From: CAZTXD01 sp964617995
GTDB taxonomy: Bacteria > Actinomycetota > Acidimicrobiia > Spongiisociales > ZC4RG35
NCBI GenBank assembly: GCA_964617995.1
Contig: CAZTXD010000035.1
Span: 1 to 28,061, forward strand
Direction: 5' to 3'
Length of the DNA: 28,061 nt
Part shown: positions 7,239 to 15,375 of the stretch, in pieces
How the letters are laid out: each line of letters starts with the position of its first letter
How positions within the stretch are numbered: the first letter of the stretch is position 1
Program-made: the position numbers and the translations under genes
Notes under the pieces: model-generated
The model's input: only the letters and a program-made list of their open reading frames with translations
Database searches by the model: none
What the model was told of the DNA's origin: nothing

Positions 7239-7248
7239 TGCTCCGGTC

Positions 7249-8016
7249 ATGGAACTGGTGTTCAAGGCGCTGGCCGATCCGACTCGCCGGGAGCTGCTCG
7301 ACGAGCTGTTCCGCCACGACGGGCAGCCGCTCAACGCGCTGGCGCAGCGGTTCCCGATCACACGTATCGGGGTGTCCAAGCATCTCCAGCTCCTGGAGGA
7401 GGCGGGGCTGGTCGTCACGAAACGTCGTGGTCGGGAGAAGCTGCATTTCTTGAATCCGGTCCCGATCCGGCTGGTCCACGACCGGTGGGTGAGCAAGTAC
7501 ACCGAAAGCTGGGCGGCCGGTCTTTCCGACCTCAAGCACGAACTGGAGGAGGCTATGGAAAAGGTCTTCGAGATCTACATCCGCACCACGCCGGAGCGGC
7601 TGTGGGAGGCGATCACCGACCCCGACATCCGGGCGAAGTACCACTTCGGGTCCCGGGTGGAGTCGGACTGGACGCCGGGTTCACGTTTCGAGATGGTCCA
7701 CCCCGCCGCCGACGGGCCCCTGGTCGAGGGAGAGAACCTCGAAGTCGACCCGCCCCGCCGCCTGGTGCAATCCATGCGGGCGCTTTGGGGCGAGAACGTC
7801 GTGGCTGAGGGCACGAGCCGGGTGACGTGGGAGATCGAACCGGTGGGTGATTCCTGCCGCCTCACCGTCACCCACGACCAGCTCCGCCACGACGCCAGCG
7901 AAGAGCTGTACGGCGGCTGGCCGATGATCCTGTCGGGGCTGAAGACCTGGCTCGAGAGCGGTGAGCTGCTCACCACCCCCGGCTCCCTCATGTACGGAAG
8001 CGAAAACGACCGGTAG
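7249..8016 (+). CDS. ArsR regulator fused to SRPBCC (AHSA1-like) domain
   Basis: A 255-residue fusion. Residues 1-95 are an ArsR-type winged helix (VFKALADPTRRELLDEL, then TRIGVSKHLQLLEEAGLV and the RRGREKLHFLNP wing). From about residue 104 an SRPBCC ligand-binding domain starts (MEKVFEIYIRTTPERLWEAI, with WTPGSRFEM and a C-terminal GGWPMILSGLKTWLESGE helix). The metal-binding cysteines of classical ArsR sensors are absent, so it is not a metal sensor by sequence. A small hydrophobic ligand in the SRPBCC cavity is the natural guess. The promoter just upstream contains a palindrome suited to autoregulation. The VOC gene follows after 20 bp and is probably co-transcribed. Confidence 0.9.
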   Translation: MELVFKALADPTRRELLDELFRHDGQPLNALAQRFPITRIGVSKHLQLLEEAGLVVTKRRGREKLHFLNPVPIRLVHDRWVSKYTESWAAGLSDLKHELEEAMEKVFEIYIRTTPERLWEAITDPDIRAKYHFGSRVESDWTPGSRFEMVHPAADGPLVEGENLEVDPPRRLVQSMRALWGENVVAEGTSRVTWEIEPVGDSCRLTVTHDQLRHDASEELYGGWPMILSGLKTWLESGELLTTPGSLMYGSENDR

Positions 8017-8036
8017 CAGAAACGGAGACACATCGA

Positions 8037-8417
8037 ATGGGCAATGCCACCACCCTCACCGACGTCCGGACCGTAGCCGTGGCCGTCGCCGACCAGGACC
8101 GGGCAGTCGACTTCTACGTCGACAGGCTGGGATTCGAGAAGCGATTGGACGCCCCACTCGGCAACGGGTTCCGCTGGATCGAGGTCGCACCTCCCGGCGC
8201 GGCAGTCTCCATCGCGCTTACCCCCGCCTCGGACGACTCACCGGCGGGAACCGACACCGGCATCCGGTTGGTCACCCCCGATGCCGACGGCGAGCACGGG
8301 GCCCTGTCTGGACGCGGGGTAGACACCGACGAGGTGCTGCGCTGGCCGGGCGTGCCGGCGATGTTCACCTTCCGCGACCCCGACGGCAACACCCTCTACG
8401 TCGTTGAACAGACCTGA
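8037..8417 (+). CDS. VOC (glyoxalase/bleomycin-resistance) family protein
   Basis: A 126-residue vicinal-oxygen-chelate protein. It shows DVRTVAVAVADQDRAVDFYVDRLGFE at the N-terminus, the FRWIEVAPPG strand, and FTFRDPDGNTLYVVEQ at the end, the standard two-half arrangement with a glutamate at the last metal position. Such proteins bind a divalent metal to act on glyoxal-like or aromatic compounds, or bind drugs without catalysis; this one could be either. It begins 20 bp after the ArsR-SRPBCC gene with GGAG upstream of ATG 8037, so it is likely the regulated partner. Confidence 0.88.
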   Translation: MGNATTLTDVRTVAVAVADQDRAVDFYVDRLGFEKRLDAPLGNGFRWIEVAPPGAAVSIALTPASDDSPAGTDTGIRLVTPDADGEHGALSGRGVDTDEVLRWPGVPAMFTFRDPDGNTLYVVEQT

Positions 8418-8527
8418 CCACGATATGAGTCCATCTCGACGAGGGACCTGAGGCGCACCCGATCGAGAGGGCTCGAAAACAGGACTCGACACCGTGCTCC
8501 CGCTCGCGTGGGGACGACAATGAACCC

Positions 8528-9421
8528 ATGGCAGCGAGTCGACGGCATCTCCAGTTCATCCTCTCTGGCGACGTAGCCGAGCAGCTGCAGGCGTTGCGTA
8601 GACACTGGGATCCGGTGATGGCGGCACGGACCCCACCACACGTGTCACTGGCCTACCCCGAGGAGACGGTCGACGAGGGTCTGCTCGTAGAACGGACAGA
8701 AAGGGTCACATCCGAGACCCCGGCCTTCGGCGTTACAGTCGGTGAGTCGATGACGGAGAGCGAGCAAGGAGCGGTGTGGTTCTCGGTGCTCGATCCGACC
8801 GGAACCTGGACGCGGCTGCGGAAGGTGATCCTTGCTCCGCCATTCCACCCGTTGCCGCTGACGCCGCACGTCACCGTGGTTCATCCCCGCACCTCCGATC
8901 GAGGAGCGGAAGCGTTCGCTGAGCTGGGCGGGACCCGAATCGAGAAGGAGATCCTGCTGGGAGAGGTGGCGTTCACAGAGACCGATCGGTCGGGTATGCG
9001 TATCCTCGAACGATTTCCTCTCGCCGCTTCCCGTTCCGTGCGCGTTGTCGCCGGCGTGCTACGACGAGCCGGACAGGTGCTCCTGTGCCACCGACGACCC
9101 GACCGCATGAGCTACCCGAATGTGTGGGATCTCCCCGGTGGCCACATCGACGAGAGGGAGTCGACCGCCGACACCCTGGTTCGCGAGCTGGAAGAGGAGC
9201 TCGGCATCGCCGTCGAAGCACCCACCGCTCCACCGTGGGTAACCCTCAACGCCGACGGCGTCGAGCTGCACTTGTACCTCGTCGACCGCTGGAAGGGCGA
9301 ACCCCGAAATGCAGCGTTGGATGAACACGACGACATCAGATGGACCCGAGCCGACGAACTCGCACACCTCGACCTCGCCCACCGTTCCTACTCGAGTCTC
9401 CTCCGGAGAGCACTGACGTGA
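8528..9421 (+). CDS. 2H phosphoesterase (2'-5' RNA ligase-like) fused to Nudix hydrolase
   Basis: A 297-residue, two-domain protein. The N-terminal half has the paired H-x-S/T motifs of 2H phosphoesterases: HVSL at 38-41 and HVTV at 114-117, spaced as in LigT/2'-5' RNA ligase-like proteins, which open cyclic or 2',5' phosphodiesters. From about residue 170 a Nudix fold follows, with a complete 23-residue Nudix box at 205-227 (G205, E211, R219-E220, E223-E224, G226), so it should cleave a nucleoside-diphosphate-linked compound using Mg2+. Both active sites look intact. A link to cyclic-phosphate or ADP-ribose-type metabolites is plausible but inferred. ATG 8528 has only a distant GGGG upstream, so the start is moderately certain. 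There is no sign of a frameshift join. Confidence 0.9.
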   Translation: MAASRRHLQFILSGDVAEQLQALRRHWDPVMAARTPPHVSLAYPEETVDEGLLVERTERVTSETPAFGVTVGESMTESEQGAVWFSVLDPTGTWTRLRKVILAPPFHPLPLTPHVTVVHPRTSDRGAEAFAELGGTRIEKEILLGEVAFTETDRSGMRILERFPLAASRSVRVVAGVLRRAGQVLLCHRRPDRMSYPNVWDLPGGHIDERESTADTLVRELEEELGIAVEAPTAPPWVTLNADGVELHLYLVDRWKGEPRNAALDEHDDIRWTRADELAHLDLAHRSYSSLLRRALT

Positions 9422-9424
9422 GCC

Positions 9425-9460
9425 TCGACCCATCGGCGGTCGCTTTTCTGGGTGGGTCGA
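9425..9460. promoter_or_regulatory. 8-bp inverted repeat in intergenic gap
   Basis: TCGACCCA (9425-9432) and TGGGTCGA (9453-9460) pair perfectly across a 20-base loop that includes CTTTTCT. It lies just after the 2H-Nudix stop codon. The loop is long for an intrinsic terminator and no T-run follows the stem, so a protein site or weak hairpin is as likely. Confidence 0.3.
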
Positions 9461-9521
9461 TCATCCCGAGAGGCGACCGGCACAGTCGGCGACTGCCCGC
9501 GTGGATCCAGCTTCCGAATCG

Positions 9522-10109
9522 ATGAGCGCCGCCAGCCGGAGAGAGTTGGTCGAGCTGATGACCGCATCGATGCAGGGCCGGGTAGCCCCGCTGATCGTCG
9601 CCATCGACGGACGCAGCGGGGCGGGTAAGTCGACCCTGGCAGCGTCGCTCGTTTCGGAGCTGGGTGGTGTCGTCATCGACGGGGACGACTTCTATTCAGG
9701 CGGTACGGCCGCCCAGTGGGACGCCATGACTCCCGCTGAGCGGGCGAACCACTGCATCGATTGGCGGCGACAGCGTTCCGTCCTGCAGGCCCTGGCCCGG
9801 GGAGAGGAGGCGAGGTGGTACCCCTACGACTGGAACAGCGACGACGGACGACTCTCTGCGCGGCCCCTATCCTGTCGCCCCGCGTCCGTGGCGATCCTCG
9901 ACGGTGCCTACAGCGCCCGCCCAGAGCTCACCGATCTGCTGGATCTCCGAGTCATGCTCGACGTTCCGAACCACCTGCGAAGACAGCGACTTCGACTACG
10001 TGAAGGTGACCACTACCGGGCCGAGTGGGAAGCGCGTTGGGCCTCGGCAGAGGAGCACTACTTCGGTGAAATCATGCCCCCGGACGCCTTCGACCTGATC
10101 ATCCGCTAG
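9522..10109 (+). CDS. uridine-kinase-like P-loop protein
   Basis: A 195-residue P-loop protein. Walker A is IDGRSGAGKSTLA, near residues 29-41 from ATG 9522, followed by VVIDGDDFYSGG with the double aspartate found in uridine kinase and related phosphotransferases. LDGAYSARPEL and the HLRRQRLRLREGD basic lid-like segment also fit that superfamily. It would transfer phosphate from ATP to a nucleoside or other small hydroxyl compound; the acceptor cannot be named. GTG 9501 is an alternative start seven codons upstream; neither start has a clear Shine-Dalgarno. The gene lies 100 bp behind the 2H-Nudix gene, and a joint role in nucleotide salvage or repair is only a guess. Confidence 0.82.
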   Translation: MSAASRRELVELMTASMQGRVAPLIVAIDGRSGAGKSTLAASLVSELGGVVIDGDDFYSGGTAAQWDAMTPAERANHCIDWRRQRSVLQALARGEEARWYPYDWNSDDGRLSARPLSCRPASVAILDGAYSARPELTDLLDLRVMLDVPNHLRRQRLRLREGDHYRAEWEARWASAEEHYFGEIMPPDAFDLIIR

Positions 10110-10124
10110 GAACCGGCCTCCAGG

Positions 10125-10140
10125 AGCAACACGTGCTGCT
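10125..10140. promoter_or_regulatory. imperfect 16-bp palindrome upstream of monooxygenase
   Basis: AGCAACAC-GTGCTGCT is a palindrome with one mismatched pair, centred on CACGTG, 22 bp before the flavin monooxygenase start. Position suits an operator for that gene. No regulator is encoded next to it, so the role is open. Confidence 0.25.
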
Positions 10141-10161
10141 GTGTCCTATGGTTGAGCGCTC

Positions 10162-11382
10162 ATGGCTATCGATGCGTCGGTCGTGGTAGTGGGCGCGGGC
10201 CAGGCCGGTCTGGCCACCAGCTACTGGCTGACCGAGAGAGGGATAGGACACGTCGTCCTCGACCGGGGACGGGTCGGGGATAGCTGGCGGGCCCGGTGGG
10301 ACTCGTTCTGCCTGGTGACTCCTAACTGGACGCTCAACCTGCCGGGGTTCCCCTACGACGGTCCCGAACCCGACGGCTTCTTGCCCCGCGACGAGATAGT
10401 CGCCTACCTGGAGAGGTACCGAGACAGCTTCCAGCCTCCCATCGAGTCGCCGGTGGAAGCAACCAGCCTGTCCCGGGTCGACGGCGCCTGGGTGACCACG
10501 ACCAGCGACGGCGAGTGGCGAGCCGAGCACGTGGTGGTGGCCACCGGGCCGTTCCAGGTTCCGTTCGTGCCCGAGGGAGGTCGGGCGCTGTCCTCCGACA
10601 TCTTCCAGGTGCACAGCCAGCACTACCGCCGTCCCGAAGATCTCCCGCCGGGTGGCGTTCTGGTGGTCGGCAGCGGGCAGTCGGGATGCCAGATCGTCGA
10701 CGAGCTGCACATGGCCGGCAGGGACGTGTGGCTGGCGGTGAGTCGAGCCGGACGGGCACCCCGTCGCCACCGGGGACGGGACACCGTTTCCTGGCTCTTC
10801 GAGGTGGGGATGATGTCGAAGCCGGTGACGGAGCTGCCGGAAGGAGAGGCGGTCCGGTTCCGGCCCAACCCGCATGTCTCGGGACGTGACGGAGGCAAGG
10901 ATCTCAACCTGCGGGCCTTCGGTCGGGACGGAGTGGGACTGGTGGGACGCTTCCTCGGTGCCGACGGCAACTCGGCCATGTTCGCCGACGACCTCGACCA
11001 GCGCCTCGAGGAAGCCGATGAGGCGGCGACACAGCTACAGGAGGGCATCGACGAGTACATCGCCGCCTCCGGCATCGACGCCCCTCCCCGCGACGACGAA
11101 CCCGTCGTGTGGCAGCCAGACGCCAGCCCCCAAGAGGTCGACCTCGCCGCTCACGGCATCTCCTCGGTGGTGTGGGCCACCGGATATCGCCTCGACTTCT
11201 CCTGGATCGACGCCCCCGTCTTCGGGGAGCGCAGCTATCCGGTTCAGCAACGGGGGATCACCGACCAGCCGGGGCTGTACTTCATCGGCCTGGTCGGCCT
11301 CCATGCCCTCGGGTCGGGTCTCTACTTGGGGGTGGGGGACGACGCCCGCCACATAGTCGACCACATCACCGATCAGGCCTGA
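10162..11382 (+). CDS. flavin-containing monooxygenase-like (CzcO/FMO) oxidoreductase
   Basis: A 406-residue flavoprotein. FAD binding: VVVVGAGQAGLATSYWL at residues 7-23. NADP binding: VLVVGSGQSGCQIVDEL at mid-protein (about 170-186). FMO-family landmarks include DSWRARWDSFCLVTPN, the LNLPGFPYDGPEPDGFL stretch, and VVWATGYRLDFSWI near the C-terminus, ending with LYFIGLVGLHALGSGLYLGVG. Such enzymes oxygenate a soft nucleophile or perform Baeyer-Villiger chemistry. They are often labelled potassium-transport flavoproteins without experimental basis. No ribosome-binding site is visible before ATG 10162, so a leaderless transcript is possible. It is preceded by an imperfect palindrome. Confidence 0.88.
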   Translation: MAIDASVVVVGAGQAGLATSYWLTERGIGHVVLDRGRVGDSWRARWDSFCLVTPNWTLNLPGFPYDGPEPDGFLPRDEIVAYLERYRDSFQPPIESPVEATSLSRVDGAWVTTTSDGEWRAEHVVVATGPFQVPFVPEGGRALSSDIFQVHSQHYRRPEDLPPGGVLVVGSGQSGCQIVDELHMAGRDVWLAVSRAGRAPRRHRGRDTVSWLFEVGMMSKPVTELPEGEAVRFRPNPHVSGRDGGKDLNLRAFGRDGVGLVGRFLGADGNSAMFADDLDQRLEEADEAATQLQEGIDEYIAASGIDAPPRDDEPVVWQPDASPQEVDLAAHGISSVVWATGYRLDFSWIDAPVFGERSYPVQQRGITDQPGLYFIGLVGLHALGSGLYLGVGDDARHIVDHITDQA

Positions 11383-11600
11383 ATCACAGGCCAAACCAGC
11401 AACGGGGACGCTCGGCACCTCCTGGGACCGGTGACGGCGTCACGAGGGCCCGTCGAGTATCAGCCCGAGAACCTCGCGGATCTGCGCGATCGCTACCTGA
11501 CCAACGTTGCCACACCTCTTCGACGCGGTCGACGGATCCGGCGCGGACAATGTCATTTCTGCCTTCGACTCGTCTTCAGCAGAGGTGGTCCCCCGGGCGA
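11383..11600. other. 218-bp convergent intergenic region
   Basis: Lies between the convergent monooxygenase and SRPBCC genes. It contains GTGAC-GGC-GTCAC (11431-11443), a five-base-arm palindrome, and no convincing coding frame or T-tailed terminator. Confidence 0.5.
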
Positions 11601-12068
11601 TCATTGCCAGTCGTCGCTCTCCACGAGGCCGGCGAGCTTGTCGATGGACATACGCCAGCCGACCTCGTTGGCAGCGGGCGACACGCCGGGAGGCAGGTTC
11701 TCGTGGATGCCCACGAGATAGGTACCTCCGTCGGCATCGGTGAGGGAGTAGGTGATCGTCATCTCCCCCGCCATCGCCGGATCGTCGCTCTCGAACTCCA
11801 CGACCTGTACGACCTCTCTGCCGGGCACGAGCCGCACGAACCGTCCGTGGAATGAGTCGGTCTGCGGGTCGGTCTTGCCGGCGGTCGTCGGCAGGTCATA
11901 CGTCAGGGAGATGCGAAACTCGCCGCCGTCGCGGGCGTCGAAGGAGTGGACGTGGCTGGTCATGTCGTCCGGCACCTTCCATTGCCGGACCGCCTCCGCA
12001 TCGAGCAGCGCCCGGTAAACCTGCTCGCGAGGGGCCCGGATGTGGCGGGTCAGGCGCGTGGTGCTCAC
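11601..12068 (-). CDS. SRPBCC (AHSA1-like) domain protein
   Basis: A 155-residue single-domain SRPBCC protein. It has the first strand and helix TTRLTRHIRAPREQVYRALLDAEAVRQW, the VHSFDARDGGEFRISL hairpin, VQVVEFESDDP and the long C-terminal helix ending MSIDKLAGLVESDDWQ. These form the helix-grip cavity that holds a hydrophobic ligand. GTG 12068 is the only start that keeps the first strand; the ribosome-binding site is weak. It stands alone, 124 bp from the next gene on the same strand, with no ArsR partner beside it. Function beyond ligand binding is unknown. Confidence 0.87.
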   Translation of the reverse strand: MSTTRLTRHIRAPREQVYRALLDAEAVRQWKVPDDMTSHVHSFDARDGGEFRISLTYDLPTTAGKTDPQTDSFHGRFVRLVPGREVVQVVEFESDDPAMAGEMTITYSLTDADGGTYLVGIHENLPPGVSPAANEVGWRMSIDKLAGLVESDDWQ

Positions 12069-12192
12069 CAGTCAAAGGCTACCCGGATCGCCCTTTCGGC
12101 AGCCCGACCGAACGATGCTCCCGGAGAAGGTCCTTCGATGGGTCTCCCTTCGTGGAGGTCGGCCGCGGTGTCGTCCGTCGGATGCTTCCGTC

Positions 12193-12765
12193 TCATGCGC
12201 GCCGGAAAGTGAAGAGGAACTCGGCTCGACCCTCCGGCCAGGAGGCTCGAACCCGCATCGAGTGTGTTACAGGGTCGAGGTCAATGGTCGCGGTCCCACC
12301 GCTGAGGTCGACCTCCCCCAAGGCATCGGCCTCGGTGGTCAAGTCATCCACTACAGGAGCGATGTCGACGGTGACCCGTTCGGCGTCGCCTTCCAACCTC
12401 AGCTCCACCCGCGGCGCCACGGCCCCGGGTTCCTCGATGGGCGCAGGATCCCCTTCCTCGACCAGGTGGCTCCCGTCGGGTAGCCGCCAGTCCAGGCTGA
12501 GGCGGGTGCCTGGTTGCTCCCACTCTGTCCACTCCACCGACGCTGTCGCCTCGAGCACGGCGGTGGGGCCTTCGGGCGTGGCCTCCACTCGGAGAATCAG
12601 CAGGGCCGGCAGGCACCCGGTCTCATCGAAGGCGCATTCGGGATCACCGTGCTCTGTCACCGTCTCGGTGACAGAGGGCAGGACGCCCGATGAGTCCGGG
12701 CCTGCCGACGGGCCGGCACATGACCAAGCCCCCAAGAGCAGAGCGGCCAACAGCAGTCGCGTCAT
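12193..12765 (-). CDS. putative lipoprotein of unknown function
   Basis: From ATG 12765 the protein has 190 residues and starts MTRLLLAALLLGAWSCAGPS, a signal peptide ending in a lipobox-like AWSC. The cysteine (residue 16) would be lipidated and the rest exported. The mature part is acidic and rich in beta-strand-like segments (LSLDWRLPDGSHLVEEGDPA, VELRLEGDAERVTVDIAP). A CAFDETGCLP segment could form a disulfide. I recognise no family. ATG 12819 gives an 18-residue N-terminal extension; a strong AAAGGAGG lies inside that extension but 19 bases before ATG 12765, too far to decide the start. It follows the GerW-like gene closely and is probably co-transcribed. Confidence 0.7.
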   Translation of the reverse strand: MTRLLLAALLLGAWSCAGPSAGPDSSGVLPSVTETVTEHGDPECAFDETGCLPALLILRVEATPEGPTAVLEATASVEWTEWEQPGTRLSLDWRLPDGSHLVEEGDPAPIEEPGAVAPRVELRLEGDAERVTVDIAPVVDDLTTEADALGEVDLSGGTATIDLDPVTHSMRVRASWPEGRAEFLFTFRRA

Positions 12766-12844
12766 GCAGATTCGACGGCGAGTGCCTCCTTTGGGTTCCG
12801 GCGACGGTGACATTTCCATGACCGTGTTGCCGGTGGGAGCAGGG

Positions 12845-13183
12845 TCACCGACGCTTGCGCCTCGTCTTGACGATCTTGCGGATCGTCAGCAACGCGACGA
12901 CAGCGACGATCTGGCCGCCGACGATCAGCCTGTTGACGTCGATCGCCGGCTTCCATTCGACGCGGTCGCCACTCACGACGAACACGCCCGCCGGCTTCGC
13001 CGACAAGCCGAAGCCGCCACCCATGCCGCCGGCTTTGGCGTCTTCTCCTTGGCCGCCTCCGCCTCCGCCCCGCACATCCGCCACCGGGATGACGGTGACC
13101 CCGTCCTTCGTGTAGGGCTCGCCGAAGACTCGACGGACGGTGAGGGCGTCGCTGACACCGCCGACGATCTGCTCGAGATCCAT
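12845..13183 (-). CDS. GerW/YtfJ-like protein with membrane anchor
   Basis: A 112-residue protein. MDLEQIVGGVSDALTVRRVFGEPYTKDGVTVIPVADV, then a glycine-rich stretch (RGGGGGGQGEDAKAGG, MGGGFGLSAKPAGVFVV) and VEWKPAIDVNRL, matches the GerW family, named for a Bacillus spore-germination protein but common in non-sporulating actinobacteria. A hydrophobic segment IVGGQIVAVVALLTI (about residues 87-101) followed by KIVKTRRKRR forms a membrane anchor with a basic tail. The start is clear: AGGAGG lies four bases before ATG 13183. The lipoprotein gene downstream shares the strand. The role is unknown; nothing else here suggests sporulation. Confidence 0.87.
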   Translation of the reverse strand: MDLEQIVGGVSDALTVRRVFGEPYTKDGVTVIPVADVRGGGGGGQGEDAKAGGMGGGFGLSAKPAGVFVVSGDRVEWKPAIDVNRLIVGGQIVAVVALLTIRKIVKTRRKRR

Positions 13184-13402
13184 CTTGCCTCCTTTCCTGC
13201 ACAGTCACCGTAGGACTCGCCCCGCATTACCGACGCACCAACAGCATCGTCATCGTGGAGTCTCGACCCATGGACGCGGCCACCACCCGGGACCCATCGC
13301 GAGTGACAGCCGGCGGTTGTAGAATCCCGACTGCGGGAGCGGACCCCGAACGGCTGATGCAGCCCAGGACGCGTCCGCGACAAGTCGATCCCCTGACGTG
13401 TC
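13184..13402. other. 219-bp divergent intergenic region
   Basis: Between the GerW-like gene and the MFS-like gene. It contains TCCCG-ACTG-CGGGA (13325-13338), a short weak hairpin. No clear promoter pair is visible, and I see no coding frame. Confidence 0.45.
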
Positions 13403-14548
13403 GTGCGAACCGTTCTTGCCCTGTTTCGATCGGGGCCCTGCTTTCGATGGCTCCTATCCGCCGTGCTGGGGCGACTCACCGCCGCGGTCGCTCCCATCGC
13501 CATGCTGGTGGTCGGCTCCCAGGCCTATGGCTCGCTAGGGGTCGGGGCCCGGCTGGCAGCGATTGTCTCCATCTCCATGGCTTTGGCAGCACCCTTGCAG
13601 GCGCGCCGTCTGGACCGTCGCGGTGTCTCCCGTGGCCTCCGGGCGGCCCTGTGGCAGGGCACCGTCGCCGGATTGGCGATGACCCTCGTGGTCCATCGGC
13701 GGATAGAGGTGCCGTGGACGGAGCTCGTGGCGATCGGGCTCGGCATCTCGCTGGCAGTCATCCCCACCGGATTCCGGGCCTTGCTCACCCACCTCGTCGA
13801 CGAGGGCACCCTCAGCCGGGCCAGCAACGTCGACGCGGTCGGCTTCGAGATCTCCCTGATCGCCGCCCCCCTCGTGGTCGCAGCGGTGGCAGCTCTGTCG
13901 CAACCTTCGGTCATCTTCTTGGTGGGTGCCGTCCTGACCGCGGTGGGGGCGGTGACGATCCCTCCTGGCGGTTCGGGGGTCGACGGGCCGACGGCGTTGC
14001 CGTGGCGACGGATTCCCGCGCCGCGGGTGATGACGGCTGCACTGGTGGTCGGGCTGAGCGGCGGCCTGCTGGAACCGGCGGTGTTCGCAAGGGTGGAGGA
14101 TATCGGGAGGTCGGAGAGTCTGGCCGCCCTGCTGCTGGCGGTGATCGGCGTCGGCAGCGCCCTCGGCGGAATGTTCACCTCGGTTCGTCCACCCCCGGCC
14201 ACCCCTTCGGTAGCGGCGCGGTTTCTGATGCTGCACGGGATCGCTGTGGCGGCCGCCGCCTTCGGCCAGCAGGCATGGATTCTCGTGCTGTGGCTCTTCC
14301 TGGCCGGCGCCCCCATCGCTCCGATGATGGCCGTGGGTGCCACGTTGCTGGATGGCCGCGTTCCCATCGGGGAGCGGTCCACGGCCCTGGCCATAGCCGG
14401 ATCCGCCATCGCCCTGGGTGCCGGGATCGGCCAGGCTCTTGCCGGGTTGGCGATCTCCCACGGAGCCACCAGCGCCACGTTCGGAGCGGCGGCAGCCGTC
14501 GCTGTGGCCACCGCCTTCGTTGCCGGAAGCGTCCACCGGCGGAGATGA
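13403..14548 (+). CDS. MFS-type membrane transporter
   Basis: A 381-residue, strongly hydrophobic protein with about 11-12 predicted membrane segments, for example VLGRLTAAVAPIAMLVVGSQ, LVAIGLGISLAVIPTGFRAL, ISLIAAPLVVAAVAAL and LAGLAISHGATSATFGAAAA. The layout of two six-helix halves with a loop near GGSGVDGPTALPWRR, and the cytoplasmic RRLDRRGVSRGLRAALWQG after the second helix, fit a major-facilitator drug-efflux-like protein. There are no diagnostic substrate residues. The start GTG 13403 has no strong ribosome-binding site, and a later start is possible. It converges on the ABC exporter operon with only 23 bp between stops. Confidence 0.85.
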   Translation: MRTVLALFRSGPCFRWLLSAVLGRLTAAVAPIAMLVVGSQAYGSLGVGARLAAIVSISMALAAPLQARRLDRRGVSRGLRAALWQGTVAGLAMTLVVHRRIEVPWTELVAIGLGISLAVIPTGFRALLTHLVDEGTLSRASNVDAVGFEISLIAAPLVVAAVAALSQPSVIFLVGAVLTAVGAVTIPPGGSGVDGPTALPWRRIPAPRVMTAALVVGLSGGLLEPAVFARVEDIGRSESLAALLLAVIGVGSALGGMFTSVRPPPATPSVAARFLMLHGIAVAAAAFGQQAWILVLWLFLAGAPIAPMMAVGATLLDGRVPIGERSTALAIAGSAIALGAGIGQALAGLAISHGATSATFGAAAAVAVATAFVAGSVHRRR

Positions 14549-14571
14549 ACCCCACCCGGCCACCTCGCTGG

Positions 14572-15375
14572 TCAATCGCCGAACTCGATCGATCCGTCCC
14601 GGCGTCCCGCCTCGGCGAACCGCTCGAAGGTGAGGGCGGCGATCGCCATCCAGATGGTGCCGGTGACAACGCACCATCCGATGTCGTGTCCCATTTCGAG
14701 GAGTCCCTCCCCGTCTATCACCCCGCGTATGGCTTCCAGCCCGTGGGTGAGGGGGAAGACCTGGGCGAACCACTGGACGGGCATCGGGAAGAAGGCGACC
14801 GGGACGTTGGCGCCGGTGACGATGGCCATGATCCCAATCGTGGTGTTGGAGACCACGTTGCGCAGGTCGGGATTCCGCAGCACGAGAGCGCCCAGGAACG
14901 CGGCGAGCCCGTAGGTGGCCACCACCACCACCAAGAGCAGCGGGATCACCCGCCCGAGCACCCCCGGCGACAGAGGCAACCCGAACAGCGGGGCCACGAC
15001 GAAAAAGGCGATCGTGGACGTGGCGAGAGCGTCGGCGAACCACTCCACCGACCGTCCCAGGAACACCCACATGACCCGCGACGGCGCCGCCACCAGCAAC
15101 GGCAGCGTCCCGGCGTAGCGCTCCCACTGGGTGGACGGGATGGCCAGCATCACGTTGGCGGCGGCCAGCAGCGCCACGTTGCCGACGAGCAGGAACTGGA
15201 GCGCCGCCGGGTCGTCGAGAAGGATCCCGATGAGGGCGTAGAAGATGATCTGGGCGATCACCCTCAGCACCCACCCGAACAGCCACGATTGCCAGCTATA
15301 GATCGCCCCCAGCTCCGAGACGGCGAAGGCGGTGGCGTGGCGGAGAACCCGTACCGAATCGACCAGGGAGGTCAC
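14572..15375 (-). CDS. ABC-2 type exporter permease (second subunit)
   Basis: A 267-residue permease from GTG 15375 (VTSLVDSVRVLRHATAFAVSELGAIYSW). It has about six membrane segments, including VIAQIIFYALIGILL, LLVGNVALLAAANVMLAI, VIPLLLVVVVATYGLAAFLG and TTIGIMAIVTGANVPVAFF, and a PLTHGLEAIRGVIDGEG motif near the end, as in ABC-2 drug exporters of the DrrB type. The GTG overlaps the previous permease's TGA (GTGA at 15372-15375), which fixes the start by translational coupling. The same frame stays open further upstream to 16158, but that part is antisense-like noise over the first permease. Partner of the ATPase and first permease. Confidence 0.88.
   Translation of the reverse strand: MTSLVDSVRVLRHATAFAVSELGAIYSWQSWLFGWVLRVIAQIIFYALIGILLDDPAALQFLLVGNVALLAAANVMLAIPSTQWERYAGTLPLLVAAPSRVMWVFLGRSVEWFADALATSTIAFFVVAPLFGLPLSPGVLGRVIPLLLVVVVATYGLAAFLGALVLRNPDLRNVVSNTTIGIMAIVTGANVPVAFFPMPVQWFAQVFPLTHGLEAIRGVIDGEGLLEMGHDIGWCVVTGTIWMAIAALTFERFAEAGRRDGSIEFGD

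Noticed and set aside
6523..7644. A 373-codon open frame on the minus strand
   Set aside because: Antisense to the ABM-like and ArsR-SRPBCC genes and made of repeat-derived sequence at its end.
12845..13183. Evidence that the organism forms spores
   Set aside because: GerW-like proteins occur in many non-sporulating actinobacteria and nothing else in the window supports sporulation.
11852..13213. A 453-codon open frame on the plus strand
   Set aside because: Antisense to the SRPBCC, lipoprotein and GerW-like genes, which have clear motifs and ribosome-binding sites.
13535..15286. A 583-codon open frame on the minus strand
   Set aside because: Antisense to the MFS gene and overlapping the second permease out of frame; composition is not protein-like. 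The MFS and ABC permease readings have membrane helices and overlaps that explain the region.
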